From: Sanderia malayensis
Taxonomy: Eukaryota > Cnidaria > Scyphozoa > Semaeostomeae > Pelagiidae
Assembly (NCBI GenBank): GCA_013076295.1
Contig: RQOL01000729.1
Span: 372,001 to 436,000 of the forward strand
DNA: 64,000 nt
Direction of reading: 5' to 3'
This document shows, piece by piece, positions 1 through 12,039 of this stretch. Below the pieces are notes generated by a model. It was not told where the DNA came from and did no database searches. It saw only the letters and a program-made list of their open reading frames with translations. Both the position numbers and the translations under genes were made by a program. Position 1 is the stretch's first letter; each line of letters begins with the position of its first letter.

Positions 1-9
1 CCCCCCGAA

Positions 10-165
10 CAACAACATTCTTTTTGCAAGATGATCACAGGGGGTCTGATTGGGGGAACAACGTTGTTTGAGGGTGAGTGGGGGTTGAACAAAGCCAACA
101 ACTTTACTGGTTGGTAACCTATTTTTCGTAATTTTACAAGTGTCCCAAGGACTTTTGTTGACTCT
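10..165. repeat. Dispersed repeat, copy A
   Basis: This stretch closely matches 28236-28390 in the same orientation. Shared blocks include the segment around 'gatgatcac', the G-rich stretch with 'gggggttgaacaaagcc', 'aactttactggttg' and 'gtcccaaggac'. I judge similarity at roughly 80% by eye. It lies just downstream (minus sense) of the ARID2 exon at 220-311, so it is intronic. No terminal repeats or coding capacity are visible, and the left end may continue outside the window. Confidence 0.7.
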
Positions 166-219
166 TTTAGCTAGTAATACTGAAGGATTCATTAGTTGAT
201 CAGTGGTGAGCAAACTTAC

Positions 220-3200
220 TGTCTTCCCATTGCCGAGTTTCGAGCTATGTTACGCAGAATTAAAGCTGCAGTCAGTCTTACACTTCTGGTCACTGGAGAT
301 TCATCTTCACGCTGAAAATAAACAACATGCATCAGATTAATACAAACATCTATGTGAGTGTAATAGCACGAATGCAACAAGGAATTATCTCTGAGAATAG
401 AAGTTTGTCGTGTAATGAACTAGAATGTTTATGAGTGTGACACTTAAAGAGATACTCCTCTCGTCACTGGGCAAGCGAGAAAAGTCAGAAGTTAAATTAC
501 ATGTGTGAGCTAAGTCGATGGAAATCGTTTGCGTCTCTGTCAGACGTGGAATAAAGAGTGTTTGAAAGAAGCAAGTCTATTCAGCAGATGAGCTCAGCTG
601 AGCTTAACGTAGGGTTAAACATATTCTAACCTCCATATCGAGAACTTTTGGAAATAGAAGCTCTGGTAATGTAACTTGGTGGTCATCCCCAGTCTGTGAT
701 GAATGAGACTTACAATGTGCTTGCTACAAACAAAACAACACCAAACAATTAACATCAGTGTGAGATTCGGAGCATTCTGCTGGCAACATTTGAAAATACA
801 CTGCTAGACTTCATGATTTGCCTCTGACTGAATTTTTGACATATCAATTTGCGTTCATACTTTGAAATGACATATCATGGATCCTCTGGGTCTTTTAGTC
901 GATTTACATCCGGGAACTTTGCAAGCTTTCGTATGTCCTTCAGTCGGAGCATGCGCAAGTACCATGTGAGCCAGCAAGTCATTCTCCCTTGAAAAACAGC
1001 TGAAGAGAAAAATGCATTCATTTACATGCAACTTCGTTCATAACTTCACTAACAAGGCACTCCTCCCATGAGCACGAAGGCTGAGAAATAGGGGACAGGA
1101 AGGGGAAATTCACTAACAAGGCACTCCTCCCATGAGCACGAAGGCTGAGAAAAAGGGGACAGGAAGGGGGCGGAAAGGGGGAAGAATGAAAATCCACACA
1201 AACCTGCCGCATCCACTCCATAAACAGTTCCTCCCAGCTTTTTGTTTTCGCTTTGAATCATCATGCCTTTTTGTCTTTCGAGAACTGACCTCTGAGGTAT
1301 CTGACAGATGTTTGCAATCAGATTTCATATTCCCTTCACACATTCCAGGATTAAGACCGGAGCTGGCGTGCTCGCGATCCAAGTTAGGTCCTTTAACATC
1401 GGTCGATCCCGAGCACGGCTCATTAGTCCGTCCAATCAAATCAGACTCCGACGTGGCATTAGAATCAACCTTCGCTTTGCTCCCATTGATGACATCATTG
1501 CATTCGACCTGACTTGAATTAGAATTATCATTAGACGACGTGCTAGTATTTGATGACGACCCATGCTGTATATAATCAAAGCGATTGCTCATATCAACGT
1601 CTTGGGTAATATTCGTAAAAGCTCCATTGATTCGCTGCCTTGTCATATCGTTCTTCGCTACATTGTCTCTATCATGCAAAACCTCCTTTGCATTGCAGTC
1701 AACTTTAATACTACGATCATCGGAAGAACCAACATTCTGCAATGCATCCAGTTTCTGTCTTTTCTTCTCCACAATCAATGATGCATCTAATACCTGCTCA
1801 ATGTTTCTTTTATTGTTGCCAGCGCATTCAAATTCGTTATTTCTATTCGCTGTAGTGACAACCTGCTGAGTAGTCAAGGCAACAGTCGACGATACTAATG
1901 TTGTGCTAACTACTCCATGTCCAGGTAATTTGCTCGACGTCACATTACTGTTAACCGTAACTAGACTGTCGACTAATGCACCGCCTTTAACACTGTTCCC
2001 GATGCTTACGTCAGCTTGAAGTATAGTATCACAATGCTGCGTGCCATTTTGGGTGACTTTGTTCAAGGACTCATGCAATGAAGCAATAGATTGCTGTTGC
2101 TCCTTGCCAAATCCACCATTTGCCAACACTGAGCTGACTTTAGATAACGGAGAAGCTTTGACAGGAAGAATAGTTTGTATGGTCGAGTTTTGAATCTGAG
2201 TCTGATTGATGCTAGGTCCATTAGAGAGCGTTGAGCTAACGGATGTTCGACTTGTCGATGTCTGGTGTGATTTGGAGACGTCGAAAGACTGACTTGTTTG
2301 ACTTGAAGTAGCGTCCGCCTTGTTCTGCATCGCAGGAGAACTGTGAAGGACAATTTGACCAGAAGGCCTAACAGTAACACTTTGGCCTGTCTGCTTTAAC
2401 ACGGCCGACTGTGAATTGTCGGCTGACAATGCTTGGCTATCGGGCATTACTGGAACGAAGGTTTGCTGAGATGAAAGACTTGGAATCGGCACAGTTAACA
2501 GCAGCCTTTGACCAGGCAGGGCTGATTTCTGGAGACTCTGAAGAGCTGTGGCGTTGGAGACAGTGATTGACGTTTGCTGTGGCCGCGGAAGGATCGGGGT
2601 GTTTTGCGTTAAAGAAGCAGCCTTAGCATTCTGAGCCCCTATCGACGGTTGAACCGCAGTGACGAGCGGTACTTGAATGAATTGCTTGCCTGAAGGTGAT
2701 GCAAAACCACTCTGAGTAAGCAATGACGTAACTTGCGGATTTGCATTTGTAAACAATAAAGGCATTGCTGTGGATGACTGCGAGGCGAGAAGCTGCACAG
2801 GTGCTTGCCTCGAATTGGATACTCCATGCGCGGCTGTGACAGATGACGTGGCAGTACTTGACATCATTTGTTTGCTCGTAGGAGTATTGAGTAATATTGG
2901 TTTATTCATGACTGGTTGAGTTGAGGCTAATGGCTCTGTTAACTGAGGATTGTTTGCCATAATCATATTACTCGCGGAATTCAATGGAATACTATTCACT
3001 GAAGCAAGTATTGTTGGCACAGATGAAGCACTGCTACTGATATTAACTGCATTAGCCAATCCATTGACGGGTGGTGCAGATGTCATTGCAAGTGTATTGG
3101 TCGGTGTATTGAGATCGACTTGCATAGCTTGCTGCGCTGGCATCTTAGATGCGTCAACAGTGCTATTACCAGTTGATTGTGGCTTGAGTATCCGTGGAGG

Positions 3201-6200
3201 GTTGAAATTACGTTGCGTATTGCTTTTCTCGGCATCTCTTTGTGTGCTGGTCTCAGCGTTCACTGCAACACCCGTTGATTTCTGCTCCTGTGTGTGTCTC
3301 AATTGAACTTGCTGCAACAGCAATTGCAGCTGTTGTAATTTCTGGTAATGCACCTGCATCTGCGCGTGGTGACTACGCACGCGCGTTTGAACATCGTCCA
3401 TGACATTCTGCGGCAACTTCGACTGCTGGCTCTGCAACACGACCTGTTGTAGTTGACTCTGAATCGCCTGTATACTCTGCTGGTGAACGTGAAACTGCAA
3501 AAAATGTTGCTGCATTTCCTTCTGTATTTTATCCGTCAGGCTTTGGCATTGCGTCAACGGGTCCTGATTCGAAGCGCAGATATCCGCGTTGATGATGTCC
3601 CGCGCAACCTTTATCGCTTTTTTGCGTTCATTTTTATCCTTGGCTGAAACGCCTTGCTTCTGCGAGGCAGACAACTTCACATCGACAACAACATTCTGTC
3701 CCAGGCTCGACTGACCATCTGTAAGTTGCACGATTGGTCCGTTTAATATAGTGGTGACGGGGGGCGCCTGTTGAGATGCTGCCTGTGCTGCATTTCCTCC
3801 TCCTGTACCAGGGTGAATGACAGTCTGAGAAGGCTGACCTGTTAGTTGTAACTGTTGAATGAACTGCGGTTGAACAAGCTGTACAGGCATGAACTTCTGA
3901 TTCCCAGTTAATGGTTGGTTAGTACTGTTAGGTGCAACTTGTTGAAATATTATTTGTTTAGCTTGTTCTTGTGAGATTGATTGCGTGGCTGCGTGTGGTG
4001 TGGCATTTGCCGTCGTGTTGCCTTGTGCATTGACGTGCTGTTGTAGTAATTGCAGTGGCATTTTCTGTGTTGTTGCATCCGCTTGCTTTTGAGTCTGCTT
4101 TGATGCATCTGTAGCAGTGGTAGCAGCAACCACCGCAGTGGCAGTAGGCTGCCTAATGCCTGCTTGCATCTGCATCTGAACCATGCCTGGATGCTGCAGA
4201 ACCATTTGCTGCGGGTTCATACCTTGAGGCATCGGTACAGAGCTTTGCGCCACAGTTGCGCTGTTACTTGCTGCTATTTTAACATGAGGTACTTGGATGG
4301 GAGTATTTGGTATTGGACGCATCGGATGTGTCGACTGCTCTGGTTGACTGGAGCTTACATCAGGGCCACGACTAACTGCTTTCAAGTTTCTATTCTTCAG
4401 GTATAATGGCTGAGCTCTTTGCTTGATTCCGGTTATCAAAAGATCATCCTTATCCGTCTCTGACTGCTTCCAATATTGTCCAGGTACAACCAACCTAAAG
4501 CATTAATTGTCCATAGAATTCAAGAAACAAAAAGAAAATAATCCAAGTTACGAAATCAAACTTCAAGTTAAACGGTACAGTAAGAGCCTCTATACAAGAA
4601 CCTAAAAATTTCGCATCCAGCCTCTTATTACAAAAAGCAATAGACTACGGTTTCTTCCATTGCTTCGAGTAAAAATATAATACTGGTTCTTACATTGGTT
4701 CTCAATCTATTGGTTCTCACATTCGGGTATTTACCGTAATAAAAGGCTTATGAAACTACGATTTGGCATTAGCTTGCTGCCACACTTTAGAGCCATTGAC
4801 CTTATGGCATCAGCTGCGAAAACACGGGACTACCTCGTGAAATAGGCCGAGTGTGATACGAACTTGATACGTACCCAAGAATCTTGAAGAAGTTGTGAAC
4901 ACTAAGAACGGCCTTCCTTCCAAGTTCCTTGCATGATTCAGTGTAATCAGAAAAGACTTTGGATCTACGAATCTCAAAGCCGGGCGCCAGTTCGTAAAAT
5001 GCACTTATCCTATCGTGAAAGAAAATATTAATTTGATCAGTATGGATTAGAGAAAGTCACGCAGACTGGATGAGTAACAATTAGTTTGCAAAGAGAACTA
5101 ATCGGTTGAATGCATAGATTTCTTAGGAGATGCTTGCTCGTACCATCTGGCTGCAAATATCTCCGGTTCGATCTCATCCGTTTCCTCAGTTTTCTCTTGC
5201 TCGTGTCTCACTAAAGTGCTCGGTTGCGATGGAACCTTTGGCGAACTTCTCACCACTGAAATAACGAAACAACATCTGCTTTAAACGACATTCAATGCGA
5301 ATAGCCAAGCAAAGCATTAAACGCCTACAAATGCTGCCAGAATACACGAGCTATACCCTACTGTTTACACTGTGCAGATTACAATGAGCAATCTTACCAT
5401 GATTTGTGTGCAGCTGTGTAACCTGTGCAGGTGAATTAGCTGGAAGAGTGGGAGGAACACGCGCAGGAGCGTTCCTTTGAGTCTGTTGATGTGCTGCGGC
5501 ATGTTTTTGGGCGTGAATTGAATTCTTATTCTCGGTGATTCTGAATCCGGCAATCGCTCTATTGCCGTAGGATTCAGCGTGAACCTTCACCAAGCAAACC
5601 AGAATATCTGCAAGGAAAATGACCAGACGATACACATATACATATAGCAACCCTTGCAGTAACATATTCAGTGGACTGCATATTCTAATATATAAACTCT
5701 GAGAGATACTGATAAACTATAGCGCTATCCAGCCTTAGTTCATCAGTATCCATACTGCTATTAAAATTAAGATAAACTTGTCTGCTTAATTTATGCAGAG
5801 TAACAGCAAAGTCGCAATGTTTTTAGTAGTAAGCAACTGAACAAGCGTACTGCACTGAGCATGCGTACACTGGAACGAGGCTGAAACGGGTGTTACGTAT
5901 CCATACTGCAAGAAAGAACAATTACAGTGGTATGGAATCGCAGATCTTGCTTACCTATGCTTCTGTATACAGTAACAATAGCCGTAGCTGTTGCTTCGCC
6001 AAGGTCGGACAAATAGTACAGGGCATCCAAAGCGTTCAATATCAACTGGAAAAGACAACAAATGTGATCAAAGATACGTGAAAATAAGAGCTTCCAATAA
6101 ACCGACACTGTGATGGATTGGCTTCAAGGAAAGAGCTGAACATTAGTTGATTATAAATAAATTAGATTTCAATGCTAAATGAATGCGTGTGGAGTCGTGA

Positions 6201-9200
6201 GAGTGAAGAATACCAAAAACAAACCTGGATATCAGGGAGACTAAGGCATCTGACCAGTTCATCATAAACGTCACTTGAAAGTGCATCACTCAAAACATCT
6301 TCATTTTCATGTTGAGCTGCAAGCTTTGCAAAGATGCTGATAGCTGTGAAAGAAAAACATTTAACAATAGTCAACATATACGGTCTCTATCGCATGATCT
6401 ATATTGATAAAAGCTTGTGTCAAAGAGAGGGCACAATGCTTGGTGATGTCATTTAAATTACCTCGAACTTTTCTTGCGCGATCTTTGGAGAACAGGAAGC
6501 TATGCAAAGCACGAAGGTAGTTTTGAGTTTCGATATCTTGTACGACTGGCAATGTCATCTGTTGATAGAGCAGGAAAACGTATAAGATGCACACATGCTA
6601 TAAGAGGTGGAAAGTTAAAGAGGAGGAAAGTTAAAGAGGAGGAAAGCTAAAGAGGAACACATTGAACACTGGAATGCATACCACATCAGCTAGATTATCA
6701 AGGGTGTCAAGGGCGCATTTTCGTAACGAACCAAGGTGTGTCCCAGCACACATGAATAAGAACCTGGAATAAAAGCAACAAAATAGCGGTATAGTCTATT
6801 TGGACCACAAACAGCGCTGTTCAATTGATCAAATGATAAGACGGAAAAGGAGGGAGGAAGAGCATGCAGTTTAGTACCTTTTAGCTGCTTTGTGTTCAGC
6901 GACAAATAAACAGTTCAACCCTTCGTATGAGAAATTGTGAAGAATCACACAGACCTACGCGGAAAGAAAAAAGTCAAATATAATATATTGAGAAGATATC
7001 TTTACTTTATTAAATCAAATGGTAAAATAAAAACCTAACCTGCAATGCTCTGTTAGCTTCGACTGAACTTATGACACTCGTGTCTCGACTGAACAGGCTC
7101 GAACTACTGACCAACATCTCATTCTCGTCTGATACATCTTTTGTCATACCTAAAATGGTATCACATACAGTCGATATATTAGAATTACTGAGTGCTTACA
7201 TACAATCAGAGCATCGAATGTAATGTAGTTCACTGCAATGCAATTCAACTCACCAAACGATGTCTTAAAGATCTCTTTCAAAACTTGATCATCGATTGAG
7301 TCTCTCCAAAACTATCGTGAAATACAAAACATCAGAAAGCTGGTAAAATAGAAATCTTTTCATGGAATATAACATTTAAAGATTGCTCTTCAATAGCTGA
7401 CAAATTTGAGATTTAATGAATTGACTAACTTTGACAAAGTCGCGATCAGATTCCTGATACCATTCCTTGTATAATTCTCTCATCGAGCTGGAACCTAGAA
7501 GGGTCAGATCATAAATTGAATATTGTATCTTTTGTATCTAGTGTATCTTAATACTGCTTCCGTTGCTTACTGCAAATTTAGAGTCGGATACTTCTCGTAT
7601 CAAAGGAGAGCTTACTTAACTAGCAATGGTTGGGGTCGATAGCAAATAGAAGCAACTGCAACAAAATTGCAGAAGGATATTATCAAATGATCGATCAAAC
7701 CATCCATCTTACCTTCAGTGAAAATCCCAACATGCGCCAAAAGCAGATCAACAATATTTGGAGCCTGGAAAAAAATAGGATATTTAAAATTCCGTTGATT
7801 AATAGATTCTGATAGTTTTGATATTATTTGCATCTCTCTGTCACAATTATATCGATGACTTAGTTTCCCAAAAATTCTCGCAGATAATCTGCAATGACGC
7901 AACCAAACAAAAAATATATGATCAAACCAAAATCAGATAAAATAGATCGAAATACCACACAAAAAGGATCTATTCCTATTAACTCAATGCTTCTGATCAC
8001 TTTGACATTATTTTGGTCCTTCTAGCATGCATAGTTCGAAAGTTCAAGAGCTCCCGGGGATGCCGACAATTGTGATTCCTATATTGCGACCGAGTTTGGT
8101 ACAAAATAAGAAACACCCACCTTCGCCAGATTAAATATAGAATTTGTCACGTTTGACAGTAATGTACAGATATTCAAAGCAAAATCCACTTCATTGGGCA
8201 AGCCACTTTTCAGTGAAAAAACCAAACGATCGAAATTATTAACTCGTGGTTCTAGAAAATAAACAACAATCCATTACTATTCTCTCCTTTTAGAAGATTC
8301 TGCTAAAATTCTTATTGAATCCCGAGTGTTATATCCTAAACTAAATTTCATTTTGGTTGATTGCCAGGCTGAGGAGACCTCAGATGTGAGGTGAAAGCTC
8401 CCAAAAGTAATTAAATATATTAATAGCGCATATGAATGTTAAAAATAAATGGTACTCAACCAGAATGAAATATAGATTACTACTTTATGTTCTATAAAGC
8501 TTGCAAGAAGCAGGCTGCAGTGTAAGTTGCTTTAACATCATTACAACGTGTATGTGACTAGCATACGAAATAAAATTACCTCCAAGTGGCCCAGGCTTTA
8601 CTGGAACTGGATTGTCTGCAGCTAAAAAACAACAAAAAATATCAATATACATTTGGGCAACTGATTTGAACGCACCAAGCACCATTGATCAGCAATACTC
8701 TTATTCTTGTTATCATTAATTATCATTAGTTATGCATTAATTAGAATCAACATACACATACTTACATTGATTCATGTTAGAAAATGAGCCAAAATTAATG
8801 CTACTGTTTTGCATTGAACCAGCAATGGAGGATTTGCGCATCTCTGCCATTGCTTCGTCAACATCTTCACCAAAAAAGTTGTATCTCTCATAACTCGCCA
8901 GATACCTGTCGTCAAATAAAACATGGTACGTTCAGCAATCTCTAAGTAACGTAATAATTAATACATGGCAACCATGCAGTTTGCTTGTCTATCATACTAC
9001 CCTTGTCTTCACCGTCTATCAAACAAATGTGTTTGAAATGCCATATTACAATGTTACAGTGAATGAGGAGCAATGTTAACCAATTCCTCATCCCCTCAAA
9101 GGTCTGACTCAATGGGGTTTGACTATATACAAACATAGTACTCTGAATTCGCCAGAAATAAAGTAAGGCTAGGACATACCTTAAGTAATACTGCCGGAGA

Positions 9201-10296
9201 GAAAATGCAGCATTAGTGCAGCTGACAGGAAGATTGAAACATTTGGCTGCTTCTCTCCATTTCTTCTCTTCTGTAACCTGAACACACAAAAAATAAAAAT
9301 AACATTGATTAGACATTAGATAATGTAATAGCATAAACCCTTAACAAGTCAATCATAACTCTGCAATCTATTTATACCAAGATTAAATAATTTTCAAGGC
9401 AAATTTTCATATATGGTGTCAATGCTTTATTCAATTTATACAGAATAATGTTTTCATACACATATGGCAATTTTAGTGTAAGGGAAAAAAAGAATTTACA
9501 CAGAATGAAATGTTAATAGTCATAAGAAAGTTTTGCATTTGAAAGACCACAGACATTGACAAAACCTTGAATAACTCATTAATTTTTCCAATGCTTTTAC
9601 AGCGTGTAAGACAAAGGTGACACATTGGCATTGTTATATAGTAGATTGATGGCAGAATTACAAATCAAAAAATGACCTTCCATTACAATGAAAACACTAG
9701 TAATTAACAGTTACCAGAAGGAAAAACCCTATTCAATCTTATCTTGAATGATTTCTATTAAAAATAACAGGCTTTTAAAGGCTTTTGTTTAATAGGAAAG
9801 TTCAATTTTACTCTTCAAGCCATTGTGGGATATATCTTTGCTTATGTCCAAGACAATTTTTTAAGAAAAATATAGTTCCCCAACTGCTGATTAGAAATAT
9901 TCCAGCAACACAAAGGCAGCATCATGTAATATCAGGAAGCTAAGGGCACTAAGTTTCTAAAGCTATAATGCTTGTAATATAAAAAAATTTCCTACCTTTA
10001 CAAAACCTCCTAGGGAAGTAACAGTCTTGTAGAGAAGGAATAAATCTAATTCCTTTCCTCCAAAGAAAGGCACACGTTTGAATCCAGTTCTACAAATTAA
10101 TGTAGAAATAAATTGCGTGACGAAAATCAGAAAGGTTGATAACGGTATGCACTGTCCAATGTTTTGAATTTGACTGCATTGCATGCACGATTTGCTACAA
10201 CACATACCCTCTACTTCCGTGAAATTTCTGCAAATTTTGTATAAAATTCTGATAATCTTTGCTGTAGGCCACTGGATCTTTCAAATGTCGATCCAT
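220..10296 (-). CDS. ARID2: ARID2 (BAF200), PBAF chromatin-remodelling subunit; 3' end outside window
   Basis: DNA-binding subunit of the PBAF form of SWI/SNF, acting in the nucleus. Exons in coding order: 10208-10296, 9996-10089, 9180-9277, 8766-8905, 8580-8621, 8121-8251, 7713-7764, 7430-7494, 7254-7311, 7040-7149, 6878-6954, 6682-6763, 6462-6558, 6225-6343, 5955-6045, 5398-5607, 5144-5255, 4875-5009, 1204-4494, 861-999, 631-723, 220-311. All phases agree, giving about 1,805 codons (human about 1,835). Visible in order: ARID domain (residues ~11-106, motifs [30 protein letters not shown]); armadillo-like helical region (~150-450, with [19 protein letters not shown]); RFX-type domain (~547-635, with [16 protein letters not shown]); a Gln/Ser/Thr-rich low-complexity exon (~600-1697); two C2H2 fingers (CLWSGC..H.4.H, the first split by an intron, and CKVPGC..H.4.H); and the conserved tail motif [16 protein letters not shown]. 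The ATG at 10296 opens the first exon. The last exon lies left of base 1. Confidence 0.93.
1045..1172. repeat. 64-bp tandem duplication in an ARID2 intron
   Basis: Two nearly identical 64-bp copies (1045-1108 and 1109-1172) share 'ttcactaacaaggcactcc', 'gagcacgaaggctgagaaa' and 'ggggacaggaagggg'. In minus sense they begin about 30 nt after the splice donor of the large ARID2 exon. The frame running through them, which extends the large exon to 1113, is intron read-through: the real zinc finger continues in exon 861-999. Confidence 0.85.
4573..4742. mobile_element. MITE-like element in an ARID2 intron
   Basis: The ends are imperfect inverted arms ('ggtacagtaag...caagaacc' on the left, 'ggttctcacattcgggtatt...' on the right). 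The interior has 'cagcctcttatt' and 'caatag' blocks resembling the element at 20255-20412. It sits between exons 1204-4494 and 4875-5009 and has no coding capacity. The arms are weaker than in the 20255 copy, so this is an older or related member. Confidence 0.45.
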
Positions 10297-12039
10297 GTTT
10301 CCAGCAATGCTTAATCAATGCTTGAAGAGCCTATTAAGAGGTTGATAGCTGTTAGATGACAATCATACGAGGGGGCAAACGTGGTGCTAATAATACTTTA
10401 AACGTTCAACATATATCAAAGTTTTATTAAACAAAGACTGGAACACGCTTTCCTTTTGATAATGAAAACAATAGGGCCTAAGCAGATACTTTATGAATTA
10501 AAAATGACAACTGGAACAGTCATACTCCAGGAAAAGTAAACAGTTAGGCTTGTGGATTTGATTGAGAAGTGGTGCCTGAAAGCAAGTGGTGATTTTACCG
10601 TAAAAAGTTGCCATAAACCTGACTCCAATAAACTAAATACTACCAACAAAAGGTGAACAAATGAAAACAAAGATGACGTCGAGTTAACATGAATAAAAGC
10701 GAATGAATTTCGAAGATATTCATATGTATCACGAAATATTTATATAAATAAGCATAAAATATAGTTACCCCTTTTTCCACTTTACAACAATTGTTACCAA
10801 TTTCGTCTCGCATGTGCATTCAATCAACAAATAATCATAAGAAATTATTACAAGATGACCCGCATCTCCATTCAACAGGTGATAGACGCTCACTGCTCAA
10901 AGAAAGTGCATTTTTAACACGCCACAGATCTTTCTAAATACTCCAAAATTCTTCCCTACTGCGAACGAAAGTATCCGTTATGTCTCTGCTCGCTTGTCTG
11001 TTTGGTAAAAATAATGTTAAATGTGTTTGTTCATAAAACTATTTTTATTAACAACATTTGAAAGTTTTTCGAGCCCAAAACGGCAATTGCGAGCGCTCTT
11101 CACGATTTAACTTCACGCATCACGGCCACCAAACTTCCAAGGGGAGAATTTCAAAATCACAACAAATACGCACCACATATTTCCTAAACCCTTTAAATTA
11201 AATACAAAAAACATATATATTATCATTTCCTTTATATAACTTGTAATATTTTAATGTAAAATCTTATTATTTTTGAAAATTAGTTACTAATTTGCAAGAC
11301 GCTAAATGATCAAAAAGTATTTTCTCCTAACCTCATTAATTGATAGTGCTTGCCGTCAATCAAAGTCAAGCTCCTGCACAGAAACTGATAATTTTCCTCC
11401 GCACATAGCATGCTAGCTGGCATCAAAAAATTTCAATTTTTGCCAGAAATTGCACCTCTATCGCAATTAAGAAAAACAAATTTAAATAGAATAATAAGTG
11501 AAAAAGAAACAACGACATCTGAAGATAAAAATCGCTCATAAATCCCAAATTACAGAAAAACAACAGCTTATATATATAATGTATTTAACCTTATATATAA
11601 CCATTTAAAATTTTATAATATTTAACAACTGTCGCATCTTGAGATATAATTTAGGATTGATCTAATTTGATATATTATCCCCGTTACAACAAGTTGTAGT
11701 AATATTAACATTGGAAAATATATTAACGACTTTTGACATGTACAACCAACTTTATCCAACAAAAACAATTACACCTGCTTTACACGTCCGCAAGTCTGGA
11801 TACTTTTAAAAAGTATTTCATGATAAGTTTACTTTACTACACATTACATATAGAATAAAGGTAATTATTAAATCAAGTTTTTAAATGCTAAAACGATAAA
11901 GAAGCAATGAGACAGCCTCGATAATGTTAAATGAATATACGATTTTAATTAAAAAGGATATTATTCCATGAAAGCCTTTTTAATCACAAATTGTAAGTGT
12001 AACACAAAAGAAAAAAATATATCAACAACAACTTACAAA
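10297..12039. other. Spacer: ARID2 5' flank and 3' flank of the KASH5/IRAG-like gene
   Basis: About 1.7 kb of AT-rich sequence. The ARID2 promoter should lie here (minus strand, upstream of 10296). The stretch near 11065-11150 has several CpGs in otherwise CpG-poor DNA and is a candidate core promoter, but no TATA box or initiator can be assigned. No supported coding exon was seen. Confidence 0.4.

Noticed and set aside
1132..4406. Plus-strand frames of 64-136 codons opposite ARID2
   Set aside because: Antisense shadows of the large low-complexity ARID2 exon.
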